Source: Chitinophagales bacterium (GTDB lineage Bacteria; Bacteroidota; Bacteroidia; Chitinophagales; Saprospiraceae). Taken from it: a stretch of DNA of 52,253 nucleotides. The notes under the pieces were generated by a model. That model worked only from the letters and a program-made list of their open reading frames with translations, had not been told where the DNA came from and did no database searches. This document shows positions 1 through 7,622 of this stretch, one piece after another. A program made the position numbers and the translations under genes. The DNA is taken from contig JAFLBO010000036.1 of NCBI GenBank assembly GCA_017303475.1, positions 1 through 52,253 on the forward strand. The letters run 5' to 3'. Each line of letters starts with the position of its first letter. The first letter of the stretch is position 1.

Positions 1-121
1 TATCGAGGTTTGATCTCGATTGCAATCAGTTCGTTTCGATTCCGTAAGTCGTTATTCGATGGTAGTACTTGGCCTCGAAAATAGTACCGAATAGTACCGG
101 CACGAAAGTCTCGTAGCGCGA

Positions 122-1297
122 TCATTTAGTGCCTCGTCGATGACGGTTAAACAGCCCACTGGCACGTTCGAGCGCCGCATCCCCGAAGCGCTCCTTGATG
201 CGGTCGGCCACGTCGTCGAGTTGGCGCCGCTTCTCGCGTTCTTCAGCGTCGAACAAGAGTCCTTGCGTCGGCTGCGACTGCAAGCCGCTGACACCCATTC
301 CCAAGAGCCGCACCGGCAGAGTTCCGGCCGGCAGGCGGGTCGTTAGCAACGTGATCGCAGCCTGGGCAAGTTCGTCGGTAACGTCGCTCGGCTCGGGCAG
401 GGCCTGCGAGCGTGTGATGGTCGTGAAGTCAGCAAACCGCACCTTGAGCTCAACGGTTGCTGCCTTCAAGCCGTGGCGCCGGAGCCGACGAGCGACTTGG
501 TCGACGAGATCAAGCAGCACGGCCCGCAACGACTCCTGATCGTCGATATCGTGTGCGAACGTCGTTTCGTGCGAGATCGACTTGGACTCGCGGTCGGGCA
601 CGACGCGGCGTTCGTCGATGCCGTGGGCCAGCCGCCAGTAGTGCTCGCCGGTCGAGCCGAACAGCTCCGCAAGGGTCTCCGGAGGAACTTGCCGTAGCTG
701 ACCGATCGTACGGATGCCGTAACGCTCGAAGACCTGATTCGTGACCTTGCCGACGCCCCATAGTCGCCCGACCGGCAGCGGATCGAGAAATGCCTGGACA
801 TCATTCGCCTCTACGACGACGAGAGCATCCGGTTTGCGCAAGTCGCTGGCGATCTTGGCGAGGAACTTGTTGGGCGCTACTCCGACCGAGGCGACCAAAC
901 GGACTTCGTCGCGGATCTGCTGTTTGATCCGACGAGCGATTTCGGCCGCCGACTCGAACAGATGCTCGCTGCCGGTGACGTCCAGAAAGGCTTCGTCGAG
1001 CGACAGCGGTTCGACCAACGGCGTGTACTGCTCGAAGATTTCGCGGATCTGGTGTGAGATCGCCGCGTAGTGGCTCATCCGCACCGGCAGAAAGACGGCC
1101 TGCGGGCAAAGTCGCCGCGCCGTAACGGCCGGCATGGCGCTGTGGACGCCGAACTTTCGAGCGACGTAATTCGCCGCCGCGACGACGCCGCGGCCCTCAG
1201 CCGTGCCGCCGACGATCACCGGCTTGCCGACCAGCCGCGGATCGTCGCGTTCCTCGACCGAGGCGTAGAAAGCGTCCATGTCGACGTGCAGGATCAT
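122..1297 (-). CDS. dinB: DNA polymerase IV (Y-family translesion polymerase)
   Basis: Error-prone translesion DNA polymerase acting at stalled forks. The N-terminus has the Y-family catalytic motif HVDMDAFYASVE, followed by the GVVAAANYVARKFGV steric-gate/fingers region and the second acidic motif SLDEAFLDVTG. The helix-hairpin-helix thumb (VGRLWGVGKVT) and the little-finger domain follow. The length of about 391 aa is normal and no domain is missing. The ATG at 1297 is chosen; a TTG two codons upstream is also possible. The wording of the fingers region and the high GC suggest a Planctomycetota relative (from memory of the family, not a search). Base composition is clearly richer in GC than everything right of about 1.93 kb. 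The gene lies alone, divergent from the DUF1016-like gene. The 121 bases downstream hold nothing recognisable except short TAGTACCG-type repeats. Confidence 0.95.
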   Translation of the reverse strand: MILHVDMDAFYASVEERDDPRLVGKPVIVGGTAEGRGVVAAANYVARKFGVHSAMPAVTARRLCPQAVFLPVRMSHYAAISHQIREIFEQYTPLVEPLSLDEAFLDVTGSEHLFESAAEIARRIKQQIRDEVRLVASVGVAPNKFLAKIASDLRKPDALVVVEANDVQAFLDPLPVGRLWGVGKVTNQVFERYGIRTIGQLRQVPPETLAELFGSTGEHYWRLAHGIDERRVVPDRESKSISHETTFAHDIDDQESLRAVLLDLVDQVARRLRRHGLKAATVELKVRFADFTTITRSQALPEPSDVTDELAQAAITLLTTRLPAGTLPVRLLGMGVSGLQSQPTQGLLFDAEEREKRRQLDDVADRIKERFGDAALERASGLFNRHRRGTK

Positions 1298-1443
1298 CAG
1301 CAATTCCTCGTGGCCACATTCTAACAGACCAAGCGATGTCTTCCGCCGAATAGAAAGTGATCTTGGTGCGACTGCTCGGCGCCGGCTACGTTGACGTCGT
1401 CGTCAATAACCGGATATCCGACTTCTCTTCAATCGAGGTCACG

Positions 1444-1930
1444 ATGAGCGTTGAAATCCCGGCCGCACTACATCTGCTTGCGGCGAACCGGAGTAACTTC
1501 CTCCATTGGTACTACTCCGTGGGGCGGCAGTTGCAGGCACTCACCTCGAAACGGCGCGGCACCGCCGGAGCGGCGATGCGCCAGATCGCCGAAGAGGTGT
1601 TCGGCGACCGGAAGATGGTATCCACGCTCTACGCCTGCCGGCGCTTCGCGAACGTGTGCAGCGAACGCGAACTGGCCGTCCTACAGGGGCTGAACTGGAA
1701 GCAGGTGCACTATCTGATTTCGGTTCGCTCGAAGCGTCTGCGAATGCAAATGATCCACCGAGCCAAATCGGAAGGACTCGGCGCTCGCCAAGTCGCGCTG
1801 GCGATCCAGGAGAGGCTTGGCAAGAGGACGAACGGCGGACGCAAGCCGCGGCGGGTGTTGCTTTCCCCGAAGGCGGCCTGTCGGGAGTCGACTCGGCTTT
1901 GCAATGACCTTGCGCGGCAACTCCCCGACG
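1444..1930 (+). pseudogene. DUF1016_N-like protein, 3' end lost at the contig junction
   Basis: Helical protein whose middle (FLHWYYSVGRQLQAL, ... LNWKQVHYLISVRSK ...) resembles the N-terminal domain of DUF1016 proteins. That family usually carries a PD-(D/E)XK nuclease C-terminally, and no nuclease part is present here. ATG at 1444 is preferred over a GTG at 1357 because the intervening residues look non-coding. The frame runs to 1968, but the last ~12 codons lie across the point where an M16 peptidase is read on the other strand, so the true 3' part is probably missing. The gene is GC-rich like dinB. The family resemblance is from memory and moderate; an alternative is a lineage-specific hypothetical protein. 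Confidence 0.5.
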
Positions 1931-1950
1931 ATCCGTGCGCGCAGGCGTGC
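1915..1950. other. Sequence junction between GC-rich (Planctomycetota-like) and Bacteroidota DNA
   Basis: Within this interval two unrelated open frames on opposite strands both lose their family sequence: the + strand DUF1016-like protein and the - strand M16 peptidase. The M16 frame is convincing up to YLAFRTPARTD (down to about base 1930). Beyond that it is merely the antisense of the DUF1016-like gene. Base composition changes at the same place. No transposase, integrase, tRNA or direct repeat marks the site, so an assembly chimera is the simplest reading. Confidence 0.75.
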
Positions 1951-2692
1951 GGAAAGCCAGGTAGATAGCAGGCACCGGCACGTCCGCCTTTACCACTTTA
2001 CGGGCAGGCTTTTTCTGGGCTGGCTCCGGAGGCAGGTTGCGCACAGGCGTATTACCTGCGGGTATAGACCCGAACCATTTTTCCGCCAGGGCAAAAGCCT
2101 CTGCTTCGCTTACCTTTCCTGCAATACTCAGCACGGCATTGGAGGGTGTATACCAGGAGCGATAGAAATGGCGCACATCATCAATCGTTGCATTCTCCAC
2201 ATGCTCCGGCGCCAGACCAATCACCGGCCAGCGATACGGGTGTTTATGGTACATTAACTCGGAAAGATGGTGCCAATTGTCGCCATAGGGCTCATTCAGA
2301 CAGGTTTCCTTAAATTCCTCTACCACTACCTTCCGCTGAACATCTAAGGATTTTTTATTGATGCTGAGCGCTGCCATACGGTCGCTTTCCAGGTAAAGCG
2401 CCGTTTCGAGGTTTTCAGCAGGTAATATTTCGTAAAAAGTGGTGTAATCGTTGGTGGTAAAGGCATTGTTCTCACCGCCTGCCCGCTGCAACGGATCATC
2501 GAAATCCGGCACGTTTTTGCTGCCGGCAAACATCAGATGCTCAAACAAGTGCGCAAATCCGGTTTTGTCGGGGTTTTCGTCGCGAGAACCAACATAATAA
2601 CTCACATTCACAGCCACAAGTGGTGTGGAGTGGTCTTCGTGTACCAACACGCGCAATCCATTGGATAAAGTACGACGGGAAAATTCAACCAT
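1928..2692 (-). pseudogene. M16 family zinc peptidase, N-terminal ~255 residues only
   Basis: N-terminal half of an insulinase/pitrilysin-like (M16B) peptidase. It has the inverted zinc motif HLFEH (residues 49-53) with the expected downstream Glu in VVVEEFKE (~123-129). The start of the second M16 subdomain (SIAGKVSEAEAFALAEKWFG) is also present. Family members are ~410-450 aa or, as tandem fusions, ~900 aa, so at least 40% is missing. ATG at 2692. There is no signal peptide, so it is cytoplasmic as read. The loss coincides with the sequence junction, so the intact gene probably exists in the real genome and its C-terminus was cut by the join. Confident as to family; whether the truncation is biological is doubtful. 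Confidence 0.85.
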
Positions 2693-2760
2693 AGTATGTT
2701 TGCAGTAAGCTGGGGCAAAGGTCTGAAAAGTATTGGAAGTGGGTGTTTGTTTTGGCTTGT

Positions 2761-2803
2761 TTCCTACTGACGGGGTGACTGGCAGTCACCCCGTCAGTAG
2801 GAA
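2761..2803. repeat. Perfect palindrome, 20-bp arms, between divergent genes
   Basis: Left arm 2761-2780 (TTCCTACTGACGGGGTGACT) is exactly reverse-complementary to 2784-2803, with loop GGC. It lies between the divergent M16 peptidase and PKD-cyclophilin genes, so it is not at a gene end, and it has no T-tract. It is better read as a dispersed REP-like palindrome than as a terminator. Confidence 0.85.
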
Positions 2804-2841
2804 CGATACGCCTCTTTGCTTTTGCATAACAACCAATGCTT

Positions 2842-2871
2842 TTCAAAAAACCGGATTAATCTGCATCTTTG
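2842..2871 (+). promoter_or_regulatory. Putative Bacteroidota promoter of the PKD-cyclophilin gene
   Basis: The -7 element CATCTTTG at 2864-2871 differs by one base from TAnnTTTG. A weak -33 (TTC at 2842-2844) lies 19 bp upstream. It sits 32 bp before the chosen ATG and rules out use of the alternative start at 2816. Confidence 0.45.
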
Positions 2872-2902
2872 CGGCCGTTTACTATCAACGTATTACCAAA
2901 GC

Positions 2903-3784
2903 ATGAAGAAACTTCTGATTCTCCCCCTTTTCCTGTGCGTAGCTTATCTGGCACAGGCGCAAGCCAAATTCACTGTTGCAGATCAAAAATTTGTTGCTCC
3001 GGTAGAAGTAACCTTTACCAATACCACTCCAACCTCCAAAAAGCCAGTAACCTTTGCCTGGGATTTCGGCGATGGCGCTACTTCTACGGAAGCAAGTCCA
3101 AAGCACCGTTATACTCATTCCGGCAATTATACTGTTACTCTTACCGCCACCAAAGGCAAAAAAGTTACCAAGTTTAAAAAGATGATTCAAGTAACTGCAC
3201 CGGAACGTTGTCTGGTTGAAATCGAAACCGACTTCGGTACCATGACCGTGGAACTGTACAACTCCACGCCAAAACACCGTGATAATTTTATCAAACTGGC
3301 CGAAGAAGGATACTACGATGGCACGCTGTTCCACCGTGTTATTCAAGGCTTTATGATCCAGGGCGGCGATCCTGATTCCAAAAATGCTCCCGCAGGTAAA
3401 ATGTTGGGCATGGGTGGACCAAGCTACCAGATTCCTGCCGAATTTGTAGACTCTCTTTGTCATATCAAAGGCGCGCTGGCGGCTGCCCGTACCAATAACC
3501 CTGAGAAAAAATCTTCCGGTTCGCAGTTCTACATCGTACAGGGCGCTCCTGTGCTGGAATCAACCCTGAACCAGGTAGAGTCCATGCGCCGCTTCCACTA
3601 TACCCCGGAGCAACGCGCTGCTTACCTCGAACGCGGCGGAACCCCTCACCTCGATCGCGAATACACGGTATTCGGACAAGTGATCAAAGGTTATGAAGTG
3701 ATCGACAAGATAGCTGCCGTTGAAAAAGCGCAGGGTGATCGTCCGAAAACAGATGTAAAGATGAAAATCAAGGTTATTAAGTAA
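2903..3784 (+). CDS. Secreted PKD domain-cyclophilin peptidyl-prolyl isomerase fusion
   Basis: Predicted exported prolyl cis-trans isomerase (cyclophilin fold). ATG at 2903 starts a signal peptide (MKKLLILPLFLCVAYLAQAQ). Residues ~22-105 form a PKD domain with the hallmark WDFGDG and the later Y-T-V-T-L-T strand. Residues ~110-293 are the isomerase, with FHRVIQGFMIQGGD (substrate-loop Arg and Gln) and GSQFYIVQG. A ~45-residue insert (ESMRRFHYTPEQRAAYLERGG) near the C-terminus is typical of Bacteroidota members. Function: folding of periplasmic or surface proteins, with the PKD domain perhaps positioning it on partners. It stands alone and ends 28 bp before a long palindromic terminator shared with the convergent metallopeptidase. 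No T9SS sorting domain is present, so it probably stays in the periplasm. Confidence 0.9.
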   Translation: MKKLLILPLFLCVAYLAQAQAKFTVADQKFVAPVEVTFTNTTPTSKKPVTFAWDFGDGATSTEASPKHRYTHSGNYTVTLTATKGKKVTKFKKMIQVTAPERCLVEIETDFGTMTVELYNSTPKHRDNFIKLAEEGYYDGTLFHRVIQGFMIQGGDPDSKNAPAGKMLGMGGPSYQIPAEFVDSLCHIKGALAAARTNNPEKKSSGSQFYIVQGAPVLESTLNQVESMRRFHYTPEQRAAYLERGGTPHLDREYTVFGQVIKGYEVIDKIAAVEKAQGDRPKTDVKMKIKVIK

Positions 3785-3811
3785 GCTTGATTCCACATCA
3801 ATAAAGCCGCA

Positions 3812-3889
3812 GAGTTGCGTATTGTGTATTTCAAACCTATAAGGTTTCTAAAAAAACCTTATAGGTTTGAAATACACAATACGCAACTC
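3812..3889. terminator. Perfect 36-bp inverted repeat, bidirectional terminator
   Basis: 3812-3847 and 3854-3889 are exact reverse complements around a 6-base loop CTAAAA. The element fills the gap between two convergent genes (stops at 3784 and 3906), and T-rich sequence (TCTTTTATTTT) follows on the + strand. The arms are much longer than an ordinary intrinsic terminator, so a mobile palindrome adopted as terminator is likely. Confidence 0.8.
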
Positions 3890-3905
3890 TTTTATTTTAA
3901 AGACA

Positions 3906-4706
3906 TTACTTCTTATACAATGCCTTGTATGCTTCCCGATCACAAGTAGTGAACCCGTAGTAAAAATCGCCTTCAGCCGACATTACCGAGTTTGGATCCG
4001 GATTGTTTTTGCAGGAAGTACTCACATTAGTAATCAAAGTTCCCTGGCCGCTGTCTGTGTGCCGAATTCCAATGGCGTGACCAATTTCATGGGCCATTAC
4101 ACCCGTTTTACTATTCGGCGAAAGGCTGTTGTTGTAGTATGGGTTGATGTACATATTGGAGCCTGGATAGCCGTTGCTGGTGGGATAATAAGTTTCAGCA
4201 TAGGTATCTGATGGCAGGTTTTTCATGGAAACATTCACCACACCAAATGTAGGATTACTGGCATATTGAATGGAGAATGTCAGCCCGCCACCAATCGCAT
4301 TCCAGTCGATAACCGCTTGAGTGATAGCATTTTTCCACACTGTTGGCACACCCGGCAGTATGCGGATGGTCACATTTTTAGTTTTGGTAACCAGGTAAGA
4401 CCAGCGATAGTGTTTGCGATCTTCGGCCAGCTCATCGGATCCTGCTGCCGGAACGGCAAATTCTCCATCTCCACCGGAACTATAGTGATTCCAGAAATCT
4501 TCCTTATGGAAACACTGATCACCTTCTGCTACAAAGCAATCATCGTGTTCCACGATACCTTCCGGCAAAAAACCATAAGTAGTAGCCAGGAATTGTTTCA
4601 TCAGTTGTGACTCTTCAGGGGTAGCATCCTGCACGTTTTCATTTTTTTGGCATGCAAAGGCCAGGAGTGAAATACCCGCCAGTGCGAACATGAGCAACTT
4701 TTTCAT
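3906..4706 (-). CDS. HEIGH-type zinc metallopeptidase lipoprotein (M57-like)
   Basis: Predicted surface or periplasmic zinc protease of the dual-action HEIGH (peptidase M57) family. The N-terminus is a lipoprotein signal (MKKLLMFALAGISLLAFAC, with Cys as the lipidated residue). The metzincin zinc motif MAHEIGHAIGIRH lies near residue 210, followed by a candidate Met-turn in PNSVMSAEG. The 266 aa length fits the family. ATG at 4706 is the only reasonable start. The central region (ITQAVIDWNAIGGGLTFSI) matches the metzincin active-site cleft strand. It has no sorting domain, consistent with lipid anchoring. It is convergent with the PKD-cyclophilin gene and divergent from the PIG-L gene. Substrate unknown. 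Confidence 0.85.
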   Translation of the reverse strand: MKKLLMFALAGISLLAFACQKNENVQDATPEESQLMKQFLATTYGFLPEGIVEHDDCFVAEGDQCFHKEDFWNHYSSGGDGEFAVPAAGSDELAEDRKHYRWSYLVTKTKNVTIRILPGVPTVWKNAITQAVIDWNAIGGGLTFSIQYASNPTFGVVNVSMKNLPSDTYAETYYPTSNGYPGSNMYINPYYNNSLSPNSKTGVMAHEIGHAIGIRHTDSGQGTLITNVSTSCKNNPDPNSVMSAEGDFYYGFTTCDREAYKALYKK

Positions 4707-4773
4707 TGTTTAGAATTAAGGTTAAACTTTAGGTTTCAAATTGTGACTCAGGCCGTTTGCCTGATTGATGACA

Positions 4774-4800
4774 CAAAGGTGAGGGCCGTGCAGGAGGCAA
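4774..4800 (-). promoter_or_regulatory. Putative promoter of the HEIGH metallopeptidase
   Basis: Read on the - strand, TTG (4800-4798) is followed after 16 bp by CACCTTTG (4781-4774), close to the Bacteroidota consensus TTG-N17-19-TAnnTTTG. It gives a leader of roughly 60 nt. The remaining intergenic DNA up to 4986 is AT-rich and shows only a weak GTTCTTTG-like -7 candidate for the PIG-L gene. Confidence 0.45.
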
Positions 4801-4986
4801 AGGATTAATGGAATTTCAACAAGGATTAATAAAGGTGAAAATTGTATCTTCCTAATCTTTAGCTATTTCAAACTTATTAGCGCACTTTACGTTCTTTGCG
4901 AAGGTTTTCACCCCAATCAGCGCCAATCACACAAGAAAATATTTAACAGAACATCCCAAAAACCAGTCAAACATTCCAGCTCAGGC

Positions 4987-7458
4987 ATGCAGTCATTTCT
5001 CCGTCTATCCATCCTTTTTTGGCTGATTTATTCAGTAAACCCTTCTATTGCTCAAAAACCCGCCAAACCCAGCGCCGCGGATCTCCATCTTGCCATCAAA
5101 AAACTAAATGTTCTCGGAACCGTACTCTACGTAGCGGCACACCCCGATGATGAAAATACCCGCATGATTAGTTACCTGCGGAATGCCAAACATTACGATG
5201 TAACTTATCTCTCACTCACGCGCGGAGATGGCGGCCAAAACCTAATCGGCCCGGAAATGCGGGAATTACTGGGTGTTTTGCGTACCCAGGAATTGCTTAT
5301 GGCACGTTCAGTTGATGGCGGCAAACAAATGTTCAGTCGCGCCAACGATTTTGGTTTTTCCAAGAGCCCTGACGAAACCCTGCGTTTTTGGGACAAAGAC
5401 GCTGTGTTGTCTGATGTGGTTTGGGCTTACCGGCAGGTGAAGCCGGACGTGGTGATCAATCGTTTTTACCACGACAAAAAATACGACACGCACGGGCACC
5501 ACACCGCCTCCGCCATGCTTTCCGTGGAAGCTTTTGATTTGGCCGGCAAATCTGACATTTACCCGGAACAACTTAAGTTTACTGAGCCCTGGCAGGCCCG
5601 GCGTCAATTTTTCAATACGTCGTGGTTCTTCTATGGCAGTCAGGAGGCTTTTGCCAAAATAGACAAATCAACCCTTTGGCCTATTGATATTGGCATTTAC
5701 TTGCCTTTGAAAGGCAAAAGCAACAATGAAATTGCGGCAGAAAGTCGCTCCATGCACCGTTGTCAGGGGTTCGGCTCATTGTCTACCCGGGGCGAAAGCC
5801 TGGATTACCTGGATTTTGTAAAGGGCGACAAACCCGCCACGCAGGATATTTTTGAAGGTATCAACACCAGCTGGACACGGGTGGCAGGCGGCGAACCCAT
5901 TGGAAAATTGTTGGCGCAGGTAGATCAGGAATTCCGTTCAGATAATCCAGCGGCCAGCGTTCCTGATTTATTAACGGCGATGAAAATGATACAGTCGCTG
6001 CCAGAAGGCTACTGGAAACAGCGCAAACTGGCTGAAATAAAGGATGTCATTCGAGGTTGCGCCGGCATTTACCTCGAAGCCACCAGCAATGAACCCACGG
6101 CCACTCCAGGTGAATCGGTGAAAGTCAGATTGGAAATCATCAACCGCAGTCAACATTCCCTTACGCTTTCCGGAGTATCTATTCAACCATCCCTGTTTGA
6201 CACTTTACCTCAAACTGCTTTAAGTAATAACAAAGGCTGGATACTGGAGAAAAGTGTAAAAATTGCAGACAATGCTGGCTTTACAGCGCCATATTGGCTA
6301 CAAAAACCAGCCACCCTGGGCATGTATTCGGTAGAAGATCAATTGCTGCGCGGGGTTCCGGAAACACCTCGATACGCAAGGGTGCAATGGAGTATCCAAC
6401 TTAACGGCGTGCCGCTGAGTTTTGAGTCTGATTTGGCCTGGAAAACAGGTGAGCCATCCATCGGAGAGGTTTGGCGCCCCTTTGAAGTGCTGCCGCCAGT
6501 TTTTGTGGCATTCACAGAACCATCTTATGTCTTTACCCAAAAAGAACATGATGTGCAGGTGGTGGTAAAAGCCGGCAAAGACAATGTAGACGGCACGGTT
6601 AAGGTGGGTAAGCTGAGTCAACCATTCTCCTTGAAGAAAAAGGATGAAGAACAGGTGCTTACCTTTCGGGTAAAAGCTGAAAATGGTCACAAGGACGCTA
6701 CGCTGGATGCTGTAGCAGAAGTAAATGGCCGCGTGTATTCCAGCAAACTAATTACCATTAAATACGATCACATCCCGCAGCAAAGTGTGCTCCTGCCTTC
6801 AACTACCAATGCCAACTGGGTTGATCTGAAAGTTAAAGCCAAAACAGTGGGTTACTACCCTGGCGCCGGCGATGATATCCCGGCGGCGCTTCGACAAATG
6901 GGTTGTCAGGTAAAGGTTCTTGAAGCCAAAGACATGGAGCTTGCTACACTGTCTAAACTGGATGCCATTGTGATGGGAATCAGGGCTTACAATACCAAGG
7001 ATGACCTGAAAATTCACCACGCCAAACTGATGGAATATGTCCAAAATGGAGGCACACTCGTAGTGCAATACAATACTAATGGCGATTTGGCTGTGAAAGA
7101 TCTGGCGCCCTATCCTTTGAAGATCTCCAGGGCGCGGGTTACTGATGAAACGGCAGAAATACGCTTTTTACAGTCGGATCACACGGTTTTGAATACGCCC
7201 AACAAAATCACCTCAAAAGATTTTGAAGGATGGGTTCAGGAGCGTGGCTTGTATTTCCCCGGCGAATGGGATCCTGCTTTCGCAGCCATACTTTCCTCCA
7301 ATGATCCGGGAGAAAAACCATCAGACAGCCCGTTACTGGTTGCTCAATATGGCAAAGGCCACTATATCTACACCGGTTTGTCCTTTTTCCGGGAATTACC
7401 CGCCGGCGTACCAGGCGCCTACCGCCTATTCGCAAATCTCATCTCTGTTGGGAAGTAA
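4987..7458 (+). CDS. Secreted PIG-L/LmbE family deacetylase with C-terminal amidotransferase-like domain
   Basis: Large (823 aa) exported protein with an N-terminal PIG-L (LmbE-like) zinc deacetylase domain. The zinc motif AHPDDE is at residues 51-56, RGDGGQN follows, and the second metal-binding stretch THGHH is at ~168-172. Family members remove N-acetyl groups from sugar conjugates. The middle (~370-620) looks like beta-sandwich domains. The last ~200 residues (GYYPGAGDDIPAALRQMGC ... VMGIRAYNTKDDL ... YGKGHYIYTGLSFFRELP) resemble the class I glutamine-amidotransferase-like/ThuA fold often attached to Bacteroidota PIG-L proteins, without an evident catalytic Cys. The signal peptide ends in NPSIAQ. 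ATG at 4987. It probably acts in the periplasm on glycans; the substrate cannot be told. Single gene, followed by a MITE-like palindrome. Confidence 0.88.
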   Translation: MQSFLRLSILFWLIYSVNPSIAQKPAKPSAADLHLAIKKLNVLGTVLYVAAHPDDENTRMISYLRNAKHYDVTYLSLTRGDGGQNLIGPEMRELLGVLRTQELLMARSVDGGKQMFSRANDFGFSKSPDETLRFWDKDAVLSDVVWAYRQVKPDVVINRFYHDKKYDTHGHHTASAMLSVEAFDLAGKSDIYPEQLKFTEPWQARRQFFNTSWFFYGSQEAFAKIDKSTLWPIDIGIYLPLKGKSNNEIAAESRSMHRCQGFGSLSTRGESLDYLDFVKGDKPATQDIFEGINTSWTRVAGGEPIGKLLAQVDQEFRSDNPAASVPDLLTAMKMIQSLPEGYWKQRKLAEIKDVIRGCAGIYLEATSNEPTATPGESVKVRLEIINRSQHSLTLSGVSIQPSLFDTLPQTALSNNKGWILEKSVKIADNAGFTAPYWLQKPATLGMYSVEDQLLRGVPETPRYARVQWSIQLNGVPLSFESDLAWKTGEPSIGEVWRPFEVLPPVFVAFTEPSYVFTQKEHDVQVVVKAGKDNVDGTVKVGKLSQPFSLKKKDEEQVLTFRVKAENGHKDATLDAVAEVNGRVYSSKLITIKYDHIPQQSVLLPSTTNANWVDLKVKAKTVGYYPGAGDDIPAALRQMGCQVKVLEAKDMELATLSKLDAIVMGIRAYNTKDDLKIHHAKLMEYVQNGGTLVVQYNTNGDLAVKDLAPYPLKISRARVTDETAEIRFLQSDHTVLNTPNKITSKDFEGWVQERGLYFPGEWDPAFAAILSSNDPGEKPSDSPLLVAQYGKGHYIYTGLSFFRELPAGVPGAYRLFANLISVGK

Positions 7459-7472
7459 CAAAGTTGACTGAA

Positions 7473-7602
7473 GGGGTTGTCTCAAAAGTCGCTGATTTAT
7501 TTTTACCGCAGAGGCGCGGAGACGCAGAGGAATTGAAAATCAATCATTTAAACATCTGCGTCTCCGCGCCTTTGCGGTAAAAATTACTTTTGAGTCACCC
7601 TC
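7473..7602. mobile_element. MITE-like nested palindrome between convergent genes
   Basis: The outer ends GGGGTTGTCTCAAAAGT (7473-7489) and ACTTTTGAGTCACCCTC (7586-7602) are imperfect terminal inverted repeats. Inside, 7500-7528 and 7555-7583 (TTTTTACCGCAGAGGCGCGG...) are 29-bp arms with one mismatch. The element carries no gene and fills the gap between the PIG-L and uvrA stop codons, where it can also act as a bidirectional terminator. The end sequence is like short transposon relics I remember from Bacteroidota. No target-site duplication was seen. Confidence 0.55.
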
Positions 7603-7622
7603 TTCGTGTTCCCCTTTGCGCC

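Noticed and set aside
1541..1927. C-terminal half of the M16 peptidase frame
   Set aside because: The frame continues here, but its residues show no M16 features and are simply the antisense of the DUF1016-like gene; stop-free antisense frames are common in GC-rich DNA.
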